Shown piece by piece: positions 1-29,755 of a DNA stretch of 64,000 nucleotides. The position numbers and the translations under genes are program-made. Numbering within the stretch: the stretch's first letter is position 1; each line of letters starts with the position of its first letter. Below the pieces are notes generated by a model, which saw nothing but the letters and a program-made list of their open reading frames with translations, was not told where the DNA came from and searched no databases. Origin of the DNA: Lota lota (lineage: Eukaryota; Chordata; Actinopteri; Gadiformes; Lotidae); assembly GCA_026745465.1 (NCBI GenBank), contig JACYXH010000692.1, forward strand, positions 1,130,757 to 1,194,756, in the 5' to 3' direction.

Positions 1-70
1 CGGGGTTTCAACCAAGGACCTTTTTGCTGTGAGGCAACAGTGCAAACCACTGTGCCACCATTCCACAGCT
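1..70 (-). mobile_element. tRNA-derived SINE fragment, cut by window edge
   Basis: On the minus strand it reads ggtggcacagtggtttgcac, then a serial-tRNA-like body ending ggttgaaaccccg. This resembles Pol III A and B boxes (GTGGTTnGCAC; GGTTnnAAnCC). The form 'gcacagtggttagcactg...cctcacagcaa' is widespread in fish genomes (from memory). Truncated by the window start. Confidence 0.5.
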
Positions 71-423
71 CACCTTTTTCTACGAGCCGTGGCTTGTCGA
101 GTCCCATTTGTTCAAAAGCTACGGGAACTAAATGAACAAATATTCAACAATCACAGATGGCTGAATTTGACAAGTTCAATTAATTCACTAAATTCACGAA
201 TAGAGTATTCACCCATAGTTATCCACATTTAAAATGAAAAACTCAATATCAGCATCTCAGCATCTCAGAATCAGAATACTTTGTTTCAATATTGTTAATG
301 AAGAGCGCTAGTTTATAATCAAATACCGCATATGCATATATTTGTCTGCACACGTTGTACATGTTATTTCTTCCCTCAACATTTCCGTAATAATTTATCA
401 ACGGTGTTCTTCTTCTCCTTCAG
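71..423. other. intron upstream of the first klhl4 exon in the window
   Basis: AT-rich intronic sequence ending in the acceptor at 423. Apart from the SINE piece at the left edge I see no gene or regulatory structure. Confidence 0.6.
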
Positions 424-15685
<15,262 letters not shown>

Positions 15686-15747
15686 GCGCTCTCTCTCTCC
15701 CTCTGTGTTGTTCCCCCATCTGTCTGGGAAACAAAACACAGAGAGGG

Positions 15748-15875
<128 letters not shown>

Positions 15876-16433
15876 AGACAAAAACACAACCTGACTTTAG
15901 AACATGCCCTCTTGAGATCCACACATTTTCCTAGACTTTTATTTTGGAAAGGGGGGATAATCACGATTGAACTAGGGACGGCACATCTCAATTCCTACAA
16001 ACCATTGTTTCTATCGTTGTCCAGCCCACAGAGAGACTTCGCTTTTTTCTCTCCCCTCAAGAAAATGGAATGCACTGCACATTCTTGACATTTTCAACCG
16101 ATCAAGAATTTTTTAATAGCTTTGGCTTTTACTTTAGGGAACTTGTGCCAAGCTTTTGTTGTTGTGTCCATTTGTTGTTGGTTGATTTCACATCCAGTAT
16201 GCATTCCAAACATTATACAGATTACAGTTGTTGTTTTTTGGAGTATGTAAAACATACAGGAGAGGTTGCTTTCAACCCAACAGTAGCATAATATCCTTGC
16301 TCTGCCATCAACCATAATTTAGGGTTCAAAAAACGAAGTTCATTGTTTCTTTTTATAAAAAATGAAAAAACGAAAATATAAACCACGGCATAGCTTGTGT
16401 GTTACAGTTTATTTCCTTCATGGCTTTCTTCTA

Positions 16434-16439
16434 AATAAA
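16434..16439 (+). promoter_or_regulatory. AATAAA poly(A) signal (proximal)
   Basis: Canonical hexamer about 750 bases after the klhl4 stop, followed by a T-rich stretch (ttcccttttgggaataatg). A plausible proximal cleavage site. Confidence 0.35.
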
Positions 16440-17323
16440 GATTTCCCTTTTGGGAATAATGTTTATTTAAGGGTCCACTGTGAATGAAGAAGGGCATATG
16501 AGTTTAGCAAGTTCAACCTTGAGATTGTAGTTTTAGTTTCCAGGGGAGGAGGAGGGATTTTGCGATGGTCAACTTTCTGCTGAATAATGTGCTATGACAG
16601 GAATTATGTATTGGATTCATTGGTTTTTTTGTTGTCTTAATGTTGTTTTTATTGATCCTGTAGCTGAGGAACACCAAAGTCATTTGCTTGTCATTGAGGT
16701 CTTCTTTCACATTAAATGAGACGTTTACAAAATTGTAAAAAACTATATCATATTGATATTTCACATAACAGTGTACTGTACATGCATCTGTGGACTTGCT
16801 AAAACTGCATCTCTGTCGCTAGATGTATGCCTAAAAACCAGCGCAGTCGGTGACTCAACAGTGTTTTTTAGCTGTGGGCATGCTAGCCAATCGAATGTTT
16901 TCATTTGAACTGTGCAGTATTATAGCTTTGTGTTTAAAAATACAGACAATTATGTGCCCTCCTGCTTTTCAAAGCGTACAATGGCTTCTGGGTATTGTAG
17001 GAACGTGCTCCTCTTTGATTCCTCTTCAGCTACCTTGCACAGGAGGCGCCAAAGCAAACAATGTATTTTAAAAACATTTCAAATGTAATTTTACACTTCA
17101 ATGCAGAACAATAAGGACAGCATTTTCCAATTTGTTTTAGTAGAGTTCATGCCACTGGTTGGAATGTCTTTTTTATTTGTTAATAGTTTTTTGCAGTTCT
17201 TAAAGATGAATATAATAGACCCAATCGTAAAAAAACACTTTGTAACTAGAATTCTAACACGACTGAGGCCAAATATTGCTTTTAATGTTTTTATCTTCAT
17301 TTTGTACAGCATGCAGAGCTACT

Positions 17324-17329
17324 AATAAA
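17324..17329 (+). promoter_or_regulatory. AATAAA poly(A) signal (distal)
   Basis: Canonical hexamer (inside actaataaaataac), followed within 30 bases by a GT-rich stretch (tgtatgccttgt). Just downstream a long CA array begins. A good candidate for the main klhl4 3' end. Confidence 0.45.
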
Positions 17330-17370
17330 ATAACTTAATTGTATGCCTTGTATTATCGAGTGTATCTCTA

Positions 17371-17457
<87 letters not shown>

Positions 17458-17480
17458 TCACTCACTCACTCACTCACTCA

Positions 17481-17513
<33 letters not shown>
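17371..17513 (+). repeat. (CA)n/(CACT)n compound microsatellite
   Basis: A long CA run, then CACT repeats at about 17450-17486, then CA again. It marks the sequence just after the probable klhl4 3' end. Confidence 0.95.
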
Positions 17514-17516
<3 letters not shown>

Positions 17517-20455
17517 CTGCTGAACCAGCTTATGTCTGCCTACACATCCGCTGTCTCAATCCTCCAATGAGTGTGGTGTGTCTGGAACATCCCTCTTCGA
17601 CCATACTGCCAAGGGTGACCCTATACCATTGTTCCAGACAGCATCTCTCTCAGGGTCTCCAGACCACACATCTTCTCCAGCGCGGCAAGGTGGCAATCAA
17701 AGGCACGCTTGCACTAACGCATGGACGCACGCATGCAATTAGGCACGCACGCACCTTCGCACACACACACACACAAACACAAACAGAAAGCCTGCGGAAA
17801 ACAACCCCCGCAATAAGATCACTATGTATGTGGGCATAAAAAGGGACATTCCTCACAGAGACTGCTACGGGACATTGCAGTCAGCAGGCACAGTGGGTCT
17901 TTTGGTTGTAGCTGTGCTGGTGCACAGTAACAAAGCACAGCAAGTTTGTACTGCAAAGATTTAACACTTGTTCTGATGGCAAGATTATATAGACAGAGTT
18001 CAGGCAATAGCTGCATTCATCATTGCATTGTTAACCAGACGACCAATTAGCTGTGAATCTCTGCTTTTTTAGCAGATTCCCCATCGGATCCCATCTGTAT
18101 GAGGGGAAGACTGGCATAGTAGGCATAGATCTAAGTGGCCTGCAAATAATGGGCAGTGTTTCTGTTTTTAGATGCAATTTAGATAGCGATACAGTTTGAA
18201 TAGAATACAATAAAAGATGACCCCAAGGCCAGGCTACTGAGGAATGCAAGTTTTACTCATGTAGTGGCAAACAATAGGCCTGCAGTGCACACTTTATCTC
18301 AAAACTAGACAATCTTTAACAACGACCAACAAAGAAGTGTCTGTACAAGACAATAAATAATCTTGTGTCTGTATAAGATAATGGTGACTTCAAACATACA
18401 TTAACCCAGGTGTAACCCAAACAGTTGTACACCTATCAATTAAGGTTAGATTGTAGGTTGGTTTATTAGTGTTTGTTATTAAGGCTTCAGTGTTTCCTCA
18501 CGCGTTACATTTGAATGAACTGTAGGAAGTTAATTAGGCTAGTTATTATTTATAGTTAAGATCCTGTCCGTGACCCTTCTCCAAGCCTCTGCGCTTTATT
18601 ACTTCTAATAAAATTTACGACATTGAAATGAACTAGAACCAGCGTTAACTGCCTCAATAAAAATGATTCTTTGTTGAAATTCAAAACCTTTTCAAAACTT
18701 CACTTCTAGCCATTGCAAATTTTGGACAACATAAGACATTCCATTGTGCTTAATTGATTGCATTTTATTTTGTTTTAGATTTTGACCATTTATATTTTCA
18801 CACTACAATATTACCTAAATATGTAATTATAAACGTTTAATTGGCGTTTAGCTAAATTAACCCATACAAAAATGTAAAAGTCAAAGATATCAGACTGTGT
18901 TCCCCACGTTTACTAAAATACAGTCATGATGTTTGACCCTTGGGCTTACATGAAGGGTGTAAAACATTTACGCTATGTACGTGGTCGTATCCATCTCACC
19001 AAGAGAGGGCGCTGTTGAACTGTAGGACACAAAGAAAAAACGACTGCTGCAGACGGGGAAATTCAAAGAACCCTACTACCAATAATGTTCTTAATAAATG
19101 TCATCCTGCATTAGGAATGCCAAGGACAAAAACTTGAGCTAATAACCCTGCATAATTATTGAGACGCAATGATGAAACGTTAAGAAATTAGATGTTAATT
19201 TTTTGTTTCTTTCAAAGTGGCGTCTTGCTGAGCTGTGAGAAAACGCAGCACATACTGCACATACTGTTTCTCCACTTGGGAGATGCACAGTCCTTTTTTT
19301 CCAAAAATAAAACCGCGTAGCTTGTCTATTTAAAATAAAAATGACTCCTTCATTGGCCCTTCTTAAATGTGAGGCAGCAGCTGGTCCGAGGAGTGTGTTG
19401 TTCATTGTTCTAACAGTGGAAACGGGGGGAAGAGATGATGAGAGGAGAGTGCAACACCAGACCCTGTATTACAAACAGAATGGCATATTGGATGATGTTG
19501 TTCATGAAACTGGAAACCAAAGGGAAGGAAATATGCTACGCTTAGACCTGCCTGTAACGTTTTCTTTACTGCAGCCTACTGCACTGTAAAACCCATTGCA
19601 GCACATAGGCCTACACATAGCTTTTATGTATTTCTTAATTCCAGTGTGTCTGTGTCACTGTTCATCTAATAAAAAAAAAATACACTTTATATTTCAACAA
19701 GCGTATACATTTTTCCTAGACGCCAACAATTGAAGTTGAAGTATCGAATATATCTAAAACTATATTTGTCCATTTGTTGAAAAAATCAAAAGACAAAATA
19801 AAAATATAGCAACCCAGAGAAACCCATTACCATTCAGCAAACTAACTAACTATGATTAAATAACTAACTAACAAAATACACATTTTCCTCAGGAAAAATG
19901 GAAGGTATATGGAAGGTATTTCCAAGTGCAGCTCATATTGTTTATCTACTTCAAGCTTGCTATTTTATCTATGGTTATTATCTATTTTACTTTATATATG
20001 ATCAAAGATTTCAATACAGAAAGTAGCCTACTAAAAACAAAACAACAACTACAGTGCAGTTGAACGTGAAGAGCTACGTTCTAGACCACAGCCTGTAAGC
20101 GAGAGACCATAATGCAACAGTTAAACTAAGCCTTCGTCGATCCAACACAAATCCAAAGAAAAGACGGTTGCTTCTTCGCCTCGCCTGTGATCAAAGGCAG
20201 TCGACAAGCGGTGTAGAACGCATCTCGCTCTCTCTCTCCCTCTATCTCTCCCCCATCCCCCCCACACTTATCCACACCACCCTCAATCTCCGTCTCCCTC
20301 TAATGTTAGTTGAATACATTGTCATCTCATTATCTTTGAAGACGGGAGAGGGGGGAGGAGGGAAGGAGCGAGTTGGGGATGGGGGTACCTCCCTGTGTGA
20401 GTGGGCACTGTCTCGAGCCATCATCAGACCAGTGGGGATGGTGTGTGTGGGTGTT
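17514..20455. other. intergenic sequence without a recognised gene
   Basis: A degenerate CA/GCAC-rich stretch lies at 17700-17790; the remainder is AT-rich, unique-looking sequence. Reading frames are below 110 codons and have no recognisable motifs. Confidence 0.6.
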
Positions 20456-20471
20456 GGGGGGGGGGGGGGGG
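20456..20471 (+). repeat. poly-G run
   Basis: Sixteen consecutive G within a GT-rich context. Confidence 0.9.
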
Positions 20472-21029
20472 TGGTGCTGTAGCTTGGCAAGTTTCATTCC
20501 TATCGCAGCAAATCGCGTGAGGGATATCAGACATGTCCCATCTGCCAGACTCCCATCCACCATGCAGCCGGTACAGCGTCAAGGTGTACCTCACTCACCA
20601 ACCTAGCAGCTAGCAGCATTAGCGCAGGGCTAATACACAAGGATGACAGGGGATACGGCAGATAGCAGGGCAAAAGGTGTAGCATAGCACAGCACACATA
20701 CCTAGCGGCCAGGCTAGGCATGTGTGCTGGTGGTGTAGAGAGTAGTGCATTAAGTGTGAATGGAATGACAGGAAGGGATGGAAGAAAACAAAGTACATGG
20801 TGGTCTAGGTCTAGCATACGAGAAGAACAAATGTTATGCTCCCTCCCCACCCTCTCCTCACCATGCCCCCACCCACCCACCCACCCAGATCCATTCAGCT
20901 ATCAGACAGAACACAAAACTCATTTGCCCCCCGAACAACAACTGACAAGACCAGGAGCCAGACGGCCTCCTGTTCTCAACTGACAGCTGCATAGAGAGGA
21001 ACATTTGAAACAATTCAGAATCAACCCCT

Positions 21030-21055
21030 CCCCCCCCCCCCCCCCCCCCCCCCCC
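21030..21055 (+). repeat. poly-C run followed by CT-rich tract
   Basis: About 26 consecutive C, then an imperfect CT tract to 21101. Confidence 0.9.
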
Positions 21056-21139
21056 GCTCTCTCGCTCTCTTTCTCTCTCTGTGTCTCTGTCTCTCTCTCT
21101 CTTGGGGAACCAAGACAAGACAAGTAAAGGGGGGAAAAA

Positions 21140-21460
21140 GGATGCTGATATATTTTATCCGAGTATTAAGGAGTGCGTCATATACATTGACGTGTGGATG
21201 TTAATCTCTCGGGAACATGCAGTCATCGACAGTGGGCCTGTCACATAATGAATATGGAGAGCGTTGTACCATCAAGTATCCCCAAAACACTGCGATGAGC
21301 CAGACACTTGTGGGCAATATAACTGGTAATCATTAAAATACCCTCTTTTTGGCATATGCGTGGCATTTACTTGACGTATACATGTCAAACAGCTCTTTGA
21401 ATGGTGTGAAGAAACAAAATATGCAAAGGCAATGCGATGTAAAAAATAAATAAAGAAATG
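21140..21460. promoter_or_regulatory. candidate conserved non-coding element
   Basis: Repeat-free block with features such as cacataatgaatatggagag and taatcattaaaatac. Its texture differs from the flanking SSR-rich DNA. Proposed only as a target for alignment. Confidence 0.18.
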
Positions 21461-22336
21461 GATCTACGTGATGCGTGTCAGATCCCGAGAAGGATTCACA
21501 CATTTTCTTTTCCCCTTTTTTTTTTTTTTACTCGCTTTGAATGCATGCATGGACGGGCTGTCAGGGTTGAGGGCTTATGTGGACAGTAGCTCTCTGTGTT
21601 TTTGTCCAGATGTGTGTCTAGCCTCCCCTCCCCATGCCCCTTTCTTCTTCTCCTCTCAGCCGACTTCCTCTTCTTCCCCTAGTAAGCTAGTCATCCACTG
21701 TCTAGCATCTCGCTGCCAATACGCCCAAAAGATCCAACAATTGTCGGACTTCTCGCAGGATCCGACGCAATTAGAGTGCAGTGTGTGTGAGTGTGAGCGA
21801 CATCACTTTTGCATAAACCAGCGCAAATCTATCATTTTAATGGGCATCAGGTTTTTACCATGGAGCACAGTGTAACAACACCAGCGCTGATTTATGTGGG
21901 TGTCAAATAGTATGCCAACGACCCACCAATGACACTTTCTGCAGTTTGTTTGGTTTGCTTTTCACAGAAGTTTAGATCTTTTGAAAGAATGCCTTCACTA
22001 CCCATCTACAGAAAAGAAGCAGGAAGAATTGTGGAAGTTTAACATGAAAAGACATGTGGAAATCAAACGAGCAAACCAGGCAGACGTGTACAAACACTTT
22101 CAAGTGATACACAAAAACACAACAAACAGCTCTTCAAACAAGGCTAGCAGAGAGAAATGTCTGTATTCCACCTCGCTGAAAATTCCAAAAATGTTCAGCT
22201 CCAAATGTTTGTGTTGGTTGAGTCGATCTCACATCCCTCAGATCTGTAATTTATAGGAAATCCTGTCTATGTCTTTACAAATAAAAACAATTCCTTGAAG
22301 GACAGTCTAAAAAAGGTCAATTCTTGACGGGTGTGT

Positions 22337-22337
<1 letters not shown>
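21461..22337. other. intergenic sequence without a recognised gene
   Basis: Two open frames (21468-21875, 21981-22256) lack family motifs and codon structure. Nothing further seen. Confidence 0.55.

Positions 22338-22424
<87 letters not shown>
22338..22424 (+). repeat. (CA)n microsatellite
   Basis: About 43 uninterrupted CA units. Confidence 0.95.
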
Positions 22425-22426
<2 letters not shown>

Positions 22427-23041
22427 AAGATCTGAATATGAACCGGAACCCTATAGAACTAAATCACTTGCTTTGTAAAGACTTGGCTCTGCCTTCCCTC
22501 TGCTGGCAGATCCTTTCTGCTTACTCGCTATTGTTAGTGAAGACGAACGGCCCACGACAATTAAAGTTGTGGACCATTACTCGCGCTGAATGGGGGGTGG
22601 GGGTGGGGTAGCTCTGACTTTTACAGCTGGAGGGAGGGCACTGCGGTTATCTGCATCTGTTATCCTGTGGCATAATAGAGAGGCAGGGGAGTGGATGCAG
22701 GGCAGCCTATTGTTCTGCACTTGTGTCGCCCACCTTGTGCCTTTCTTGATATCAGCCGGGTAGTTTGGGTAGTAATAGCTACAAATTGTCAAGGATAAGA
22801 ATTCAGAAGTCCAAGCATATGATTTTGATGTTGATGTGTGTCCTAATCAGTGCATTTAATGTAGTTGTTTTTATTTACTTAGCAAGAAAAGCTTTTTATG
22901 GACTTTTTTGGTAATGCATAACATGTGTGTGAGACTATTTTACAATGAATTCAGCTGTTGGGGGAAAAAACATAAACTGTGTGAATTGCATATGGAGCAT
23001 ATGGATAGTCAAACGATGTCTTCTACTGTGTGTACAAAGAT
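22425..23041. other. intergenic sequence, nothing recognised
   Basis: Unique-looking sequence between a CA array and the solo LTR; no gene. Confidence 0.6.
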
Positions 23042-23046
23042 GTGAT

Positions 23047-23376
23047 TGTGGTAGTGTGTATGCATAATGGCTGGTTTAAGCAGCCTCACCTGGCCGAGTC
23101 TGATTGGACTCGGGCTGGGTGACTTGAGGCTGCACACCTGTTGCACATTGAGCAATCAATGTGCAACAGGTTAAACCAGCCATCTCCACACACTCAGGGA
23201 GCTCTCCTGCATGGTAACATGGAGCATTAGTTCATCTAGCATTGGCTACAAACCTTTACAATAATCCGGTTATCCAACACCACCACCTTGCGTCCTTGTC
23301 TGGAGGAGCCCGGTTAAAGTCACCTAGGTGGTGTGTGGCAGCCACCTAGGTGGCGTGCAGCACTAACATTGCTGAA
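23047..23376 (+). mobile_element. solo LTR, copy 1 (330 bp)
   Basis: Begins TGTGGTAGTGTG and ends ACATTGCTGAA, which is TG...CA with the terminal C mutated. It is flanked on both sides by the 5-bp direct repeat GTGAT (23042-23046 and 23377-23381). A related copy lies in inverted orientation at 36868-37206. The interior has an AATAAA-like position (acaataatccgg) and, near the 3' end, CCACCTAGGTGG, as expected for an R/U5 region. No gag/pol-like sequence adjoins it, so it is a recombinant solo LTR. The superfamily cannot be told; 5-bp duplications fit Ty3, BEL or related retroelements. Confidence 0.85.
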
Positions 23377-23381
23377 GTGAT

Positions 23382-23683
23382 GAATGTAAGAAGAAGTGGC
23401 ATGCTGATGCATGTACGTTTGTGCTCAGTCTTATAGATATGTGTGTGCTAACAACTGTGTACAGAGGAAGAGGGAGGGAGAGAGCTCTCTTAAGGAGGTG
23501 CACATTGCGGTGGATTTCATCAATCCTGGGAGAACATTTTATTTTCTTGCTCAACTGCGGGCGCGGGGCGCCACAGGGGCCCCGCACACGTTGGCCCGGG
23601 ACGCCCCGAGGACTGCCCACGGGCCAGTGAAATAACTGCAGATTTCCCATCCTCCTATAGGCCCGCCGTCTCATTCTGCCAGA

Positions 23684-23684
<1 letters not shown>
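23382..23684. other. intergenic, GC-rich patch
   Basis: Contains a GC-rich stretch (23550-23630, gggcgcggggcgccacaggg) that stands out locally but is too short and isolated to call a CpG-island promoter. Confidence 0.5.

Positions 23685-23770
<86 letters not shown>
23685..23770 (+). repeat. (CA)n microsatellite
   Basis: About 43 CA units. Confidence 0.95.
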
Positions 23771-23771
<1 letters not shown>

Positions 23772-24352
23772 AACTTCAAAAGATGTAATGGATAATTACT
23801 TCACTGTATAGCCTAAGTCCTTTTCTTCCTGTGCTGCCTTGCCTTAAGTCTGGTGAATTTATTTATTTATCCTGAGGCTGAGCCTTAAAATCCTGTTTGA
23901 CGTGCAGAGGCATTCAATTATTTAGCAGGAATCAGTATTTATTATACAGGTAGTTTGAGTGAATACTAGCTAGTATCGTATAGTATTGGCTACATTTTAG
24001 CGTGCTTTAGAGGGTAAAGTTATCAAAAAAATATTGGCCCTATAAATGTCTGGTTGCCATCTCTGATTATTACAGCACTTTATGATCACACTAAAAATCC
24101 CAGTTTATATTGTGTTTACAGTGGAAAGGGGACGTATTTATTTTATCTGCACATGTAAATAAAATAACAAAAATAAAAACCAGGAATCTGCCTGGATTTA
24201 CTGGTGATAACGCCCCTTAAAAATACACTTTATTGATCTCTAGGGTGGGAAATTTGTGAGTTTTAAAGTAATTGAAACTGTGGTACGGATGTAAATGTAT
24301 TCTGTGTGTGTAGGAGTGTGTGTGTATGTGTATCAATAGATGGATACATAGA

Positions 24353-24355
<3 letters not shown>

Positions 24356-24408
<53 letters not shown>

Positions 24409-24421
24409 GACATATATATAC

Positions 24422-24453
<32 letters not shown>
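24356..24453 (+). repeat. (TA)n followed by (GACA)n
   Basis: TA run at 24356-24404, a short junction, then GACA units to 24453 and GATA-like units to about 24490. Confidence 0.92.
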
Positions 24454-24454
<1 letters not shown>

Positions 24455-24490
24455 GATATAGATAGACATTAAGATATATAGATAGATAGA

Positions 24491-25257
24491 CAGACATACA
24501 GACAGAAAGATGAGTCTGTGTCTCTCCATCAGTATACAGTATGTCCTCCACCGCTACACAGAGGAAGCTGGGGTTGGCCAGCATGGCAGGTGGGCACTCT
24601 GAAAAGTGTTGCCCCTTTAAGTCTCCTGTGTGGCATGTTAAGCAATGGTAATATGCTGCATTGCAGACAGTAAATTCAACTGCATACCTAAGCGTTGCCA
24701 TGACATTGCACCTGGATGAAATATCATATGGGAGGGAAGGGAGGGAATGGATGAAAAAAGAAAAAGATAATAATAATAATGGACAGAGGGGATGTGAACA
24801 ATTCCTTCCAGACATCGAGGAGCCCACATGTCTCTCCTCCTATCTCCCTCCCTCAATGTTTCTTTTTATTTATTTATCTTCCATCATGGTCCAGTGTGGA
24901 GACCAAACCCCCTTGTGAAATAACATCGTAATTGATGTCGACGAAGGGAATAATTGGGACCGCCGGGAGCGGTGTGTGTCAACGTTGCCAATTTGATCGG
25001 AATTAATAATAATAAAAAATAATAATAATACAAATATATATAAATATATGAACAAATTAAAATAACACAGGACATTAATTATTGTCCAAAGCTGATGCAT
25101 GTCTGCATAAATTTGATGTGCGCAGCGCAACAGGGGTGCTGAGTGCTGCACACCCGTGTGAAGTCTCCTCCCTCAAGGTCCCTCCGTCTGTGGCGCTGGC
25201 ATGCAGAGTGATGCAACGCAAACATAATAACACTTATACAACACATTGGAAACCACA
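24491..25257. other. intergenic sequence without a recognised gene
   Basis: Mixed sequence with small AAT-rich stretches (24766-24780, 25003-25030). No coding signal. Confidence 0.55.
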
Positions 25258-25966
25258 TAGAAAGAGAGAGAGAGATGATGGAGAGAGAGATAGAAAAGAA
25301 ATGATGGAAAGAGAGAGATAGAGATAATGGAGAGAGAGAGAAAGAGATGATGGAGAGAGAGAAAGAAAAAGATGATAGAGAGAGAAATGTAAATTATGGA
25401 TAGAAAGAGAGAGATAATGGAGAGAGAGAAATAAATGATGGAGAGAGAAAAGATAAATTATGGAGAGAGAGATAATGGAGAGAAAGAGATGATGGAAAGA
25501 GAGAGAGAGAAAAGAGAAATGATGGAGAGAGAGATAATGGAGAGAGACAGAGATGATGGCGAGAGAAAGAGAAAAGATACATGATGGAGAGCGAGAGATA
25601 ATGGAGAGAGACAGAGATAATGGAGAGGGAAAGTTATATAAAATAGAAATGATGGAGAGATAGAATGAAAGAGGGTAAAAGAAAATGAGAAATAATGATG
25701 GATGAGAGAGAAAGAGGAAGGAGAAAGTTATGGAAAGACAGAAAAACAGAGTGGAGAGAGAAATGACGGAGAGAGAGATAATGAAATACTATAGAGAGAG
25801 AGGGAGAGATAATGAAAGATGGGGAAAATGAGAAACGTTGATGGACAGAGAGAGAGAAAGGAAGAAAAGAGGAAAGAGAAAGTAAGTGGAAGACAGTAAA
25901 ACAGAGTGATGGAGAGAGACATAAAAAGAAAGAGAAAGTAGGAGAAATAAAAAGTGAAAGAAGGAA
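25258..25966 (+). repeat. degenerate GA-rich minisatellite, about 700 bp
   Basis: Almost entirely A/G plus scattered T, built from variants of gatgatggagagagag and ataatggagagagaga. Extreme purine asymmetry on the plus strand, no regular period, no coding sense. Confidence 0.85.
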
Positions 25967-27745
<1,779 letters not shown>

Positions 27746-27984
27746 AGAAAGAGAGAAAGAGAGAAAGAGAGCCAGAGCCAGGGGCATCTGATTTCATGCT
27801 TTGCCTCTTTCATCCCCAGATGTTCCCCTCAACATCATCTCCACTGGTACAGGTAGACGCTTAATGGGCCGCAAAGTACCCCGAGCCCCGCCAGTGAAAT
27901 GCAACCTCTGTATAATGTTAATTGAGAACTCAAGACATAATGTGCTTTATGCATGGCAAGTTTTCGAGTAACAGCTAAATGTGT

Positions 27985-27987
27985 GTT

Positions 27988-28031
<44 letters not shown>

Positions 28032-28115
28032 TGCGTCCATGTATCTGTGTGAGTGAATATGTTTGTGCGTGTTTATGAGTGTGTGCATGTGTGTGTGTGT
28101 GTGTGTGTCTGTGTG
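27985..28115 (+). repeat. imperfect (GT)n region
   Basis: GT arrays at 27991-28024 and 28088-28109, with degenerate GT between them. Confidence 0.85.
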
Positions 28116-28119
28116 CAAG

Positions 28120-28440
28120 AAGGGTGTGATAAAGCAAATGGCTTTTCTTCCTTCCGTGGCGCGCCTCTCGTCTCATTTTTTAATTGCCGCTGAGAACGAG
28201 ATGGAACATTAGTATGAAATGTTCGGTCGTGGCCAAGCATGGGCTAAATGATGCACACCATGTACACACAGCTGTAAAGGCACAATAGAGCAGTGTATTT
28301 ACAATCCAGTGGCAGCGCGGGCCCCCTCGGCTGGAGATGTTAACCTGCTCATCTGAAACAGATACGGACACTTTATCACAGCCCCACTGCACTCATGGCC
28401 ACAGTCCGCACACTGGTCATTTAGTTCCCGTGAAGGTGGT
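28120..28440. promoter_or_regulatory. candidate conserved non-coding block
   Basis: Repeat-free sequence (tttttaattgccgctgagaa, then catgggctaaatgatgcaca) set between SSR-rich regions. A low-confidence candidate. Confidence 0.15.
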
Positions 28441-28669
28441 TATGTACTGTGGCATGTGAGTATAAATAGTATATGTGCATATGTAGTATCTGCATGTGTA
28501 TACACACGCGGTATATGTTATAAATATGTGTGTGTGTGTATCATCTTCAATGTTCATTGTTGTTTACTCTGATACAATTTTTGTGTCCACAAACTTTTTT
28601 ATTTTGTGTACTTGTTTCCATGGTGACCCTGGGAGCTCAGCCCTGGCAGCCACTGCTGCAGTACAAGAA

Positions 28670-28695
28670 GTGGTTGTTACAACTGTAACAACCAC
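28670..28695. repeat. 12-bp perfect inverted repeat
   Basis: gtggttgttaca and its reverse complement tgtaacaaccac are separated by AC. It lies just upstream of the minisatellite. Confidence 0.85.
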
Positions 28696-28795
28696 TAACA
28701 AGATTGAGGCACACGACCCAGACATCAGGTACAACATTGCTGGTTATGGACCAGGACATGAGAATTCTACAAAGCACAGGCTTCCTGCGAGGAGC

Positions 28796-29104
28796 AGAGA
28801 AGAGTGTAAGCTCTATAGCCAACAGAGAAGAGTGTAAACTCTTTAGCCAACAGAGAAGAGTGTAACTCTATAGCCAACTAAAAAGAGTGTAAGCTCTATA
28901 GCCAACAGAGAAGAGTGTAAGCTCTATAGCCAACAGAGAAGAGTGTAAGCTCTATAGCCAACAGAGAAGAGTGTAAACTCTATAGCCAACAGAGAAGAGT
29001 GTAAACTCTATAGCCAACAGAGAAGAGTGTAAACTCTATAGCCAACAGAGAAGAGAGGAAACTCTATAGCCAACGGAGAAGGGTGTAAACTATATAGCAA
29101 ACAG
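28796..29104 (+). repeat. 28-bp minisatellite, about 11 copies
   Basis: The unit reads agagaagagtgtaagctcta then tagccaac. Copies differ mainly at one G/A position (taagctc versus taaactc) and decay toward the 3' end. One copy (28877) reads taaaaagagtg. Confidence 0.95.
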
Positions 29105-29188
29105 ACTATTTCCTCCTTGGCCACAGCTGCATCACCACTTGTTCCTACACTCCCAGATGTTCACAGGAGCACGCTAATGATGTGCTTA

Positions 29189-29247
<59 letters not shown>

Positions 29248-29252
29248 TCACA

Positions 29253-29288
<36 letters not shown>
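29189..29288 (+). repeat. (CT)n then (CA)n compound microsatellite
   Basis: CT run 29189-29243 followed by CACT/CA to 29288. Confidence 0.95.
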
Positions 29289-29289
<1 letters not shown>

Positions 29290-29415
29290 GTCTCTCTTCG
29301 TCAGGATGAGGGATTGTGGCAGAGGCTGAGCTTGATGCTTCATGACCTGGGCATCGCACTCTTGTCTCTCAAAGTTAGAACTCTCCAGGATGACCGCGAT
29401 TTATGGCCATGAGAT

Positions 29416-29417
<2 letters not shown>

Positions 29418-29469
<52 letters not shown>

Positions 29470-29693
29470 TTGACACTTAATACCACACGGTAACACATAG
29501 ACACACTAACACATACTTATAGACCAACAAAACACAAAATTGGCACATATTAGCACACGTTAGCACATACACACACTAACAAACACATACACACAGACAC
29601 TAATACACAAAATAGACACCCACACAAACCCACAGACATACACACACACACATAAACACAAATTGGCACATACAAGCACACACTAACACGTGT

Positions 29694-29736
<43 letters not shown>

Positions 29737-29755
29737 AACACACGTACACACACTC
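29418..29755 (+). repeat. (AC)n and AC-rich degenerate tract
   Basis: A perfect AC run to 29467, then about 240 bp of degenerate acac/ttagcacat sequence, and another AC run at 29700-29732. Confidence 0.9.

Noticed and set aside
23550-23630. CpG-island promoter of a second gene
   Set aside because: The GC-rich patch is only about 80 bp and no exon or splice signal follows on either strand.
24421-24500. CRISPR-like array
   Set aside because: Simple GACA/GATA tetranucleotide repeat without spacers, in a vertebrate genome.
28496-28837. Frame with HDPDIRYNIAGYGPGHENST
   Set aside because: It looks partly protein-like but runs into the 28-bp minisatellite, contains a palindrome, and has no homology I recognise.
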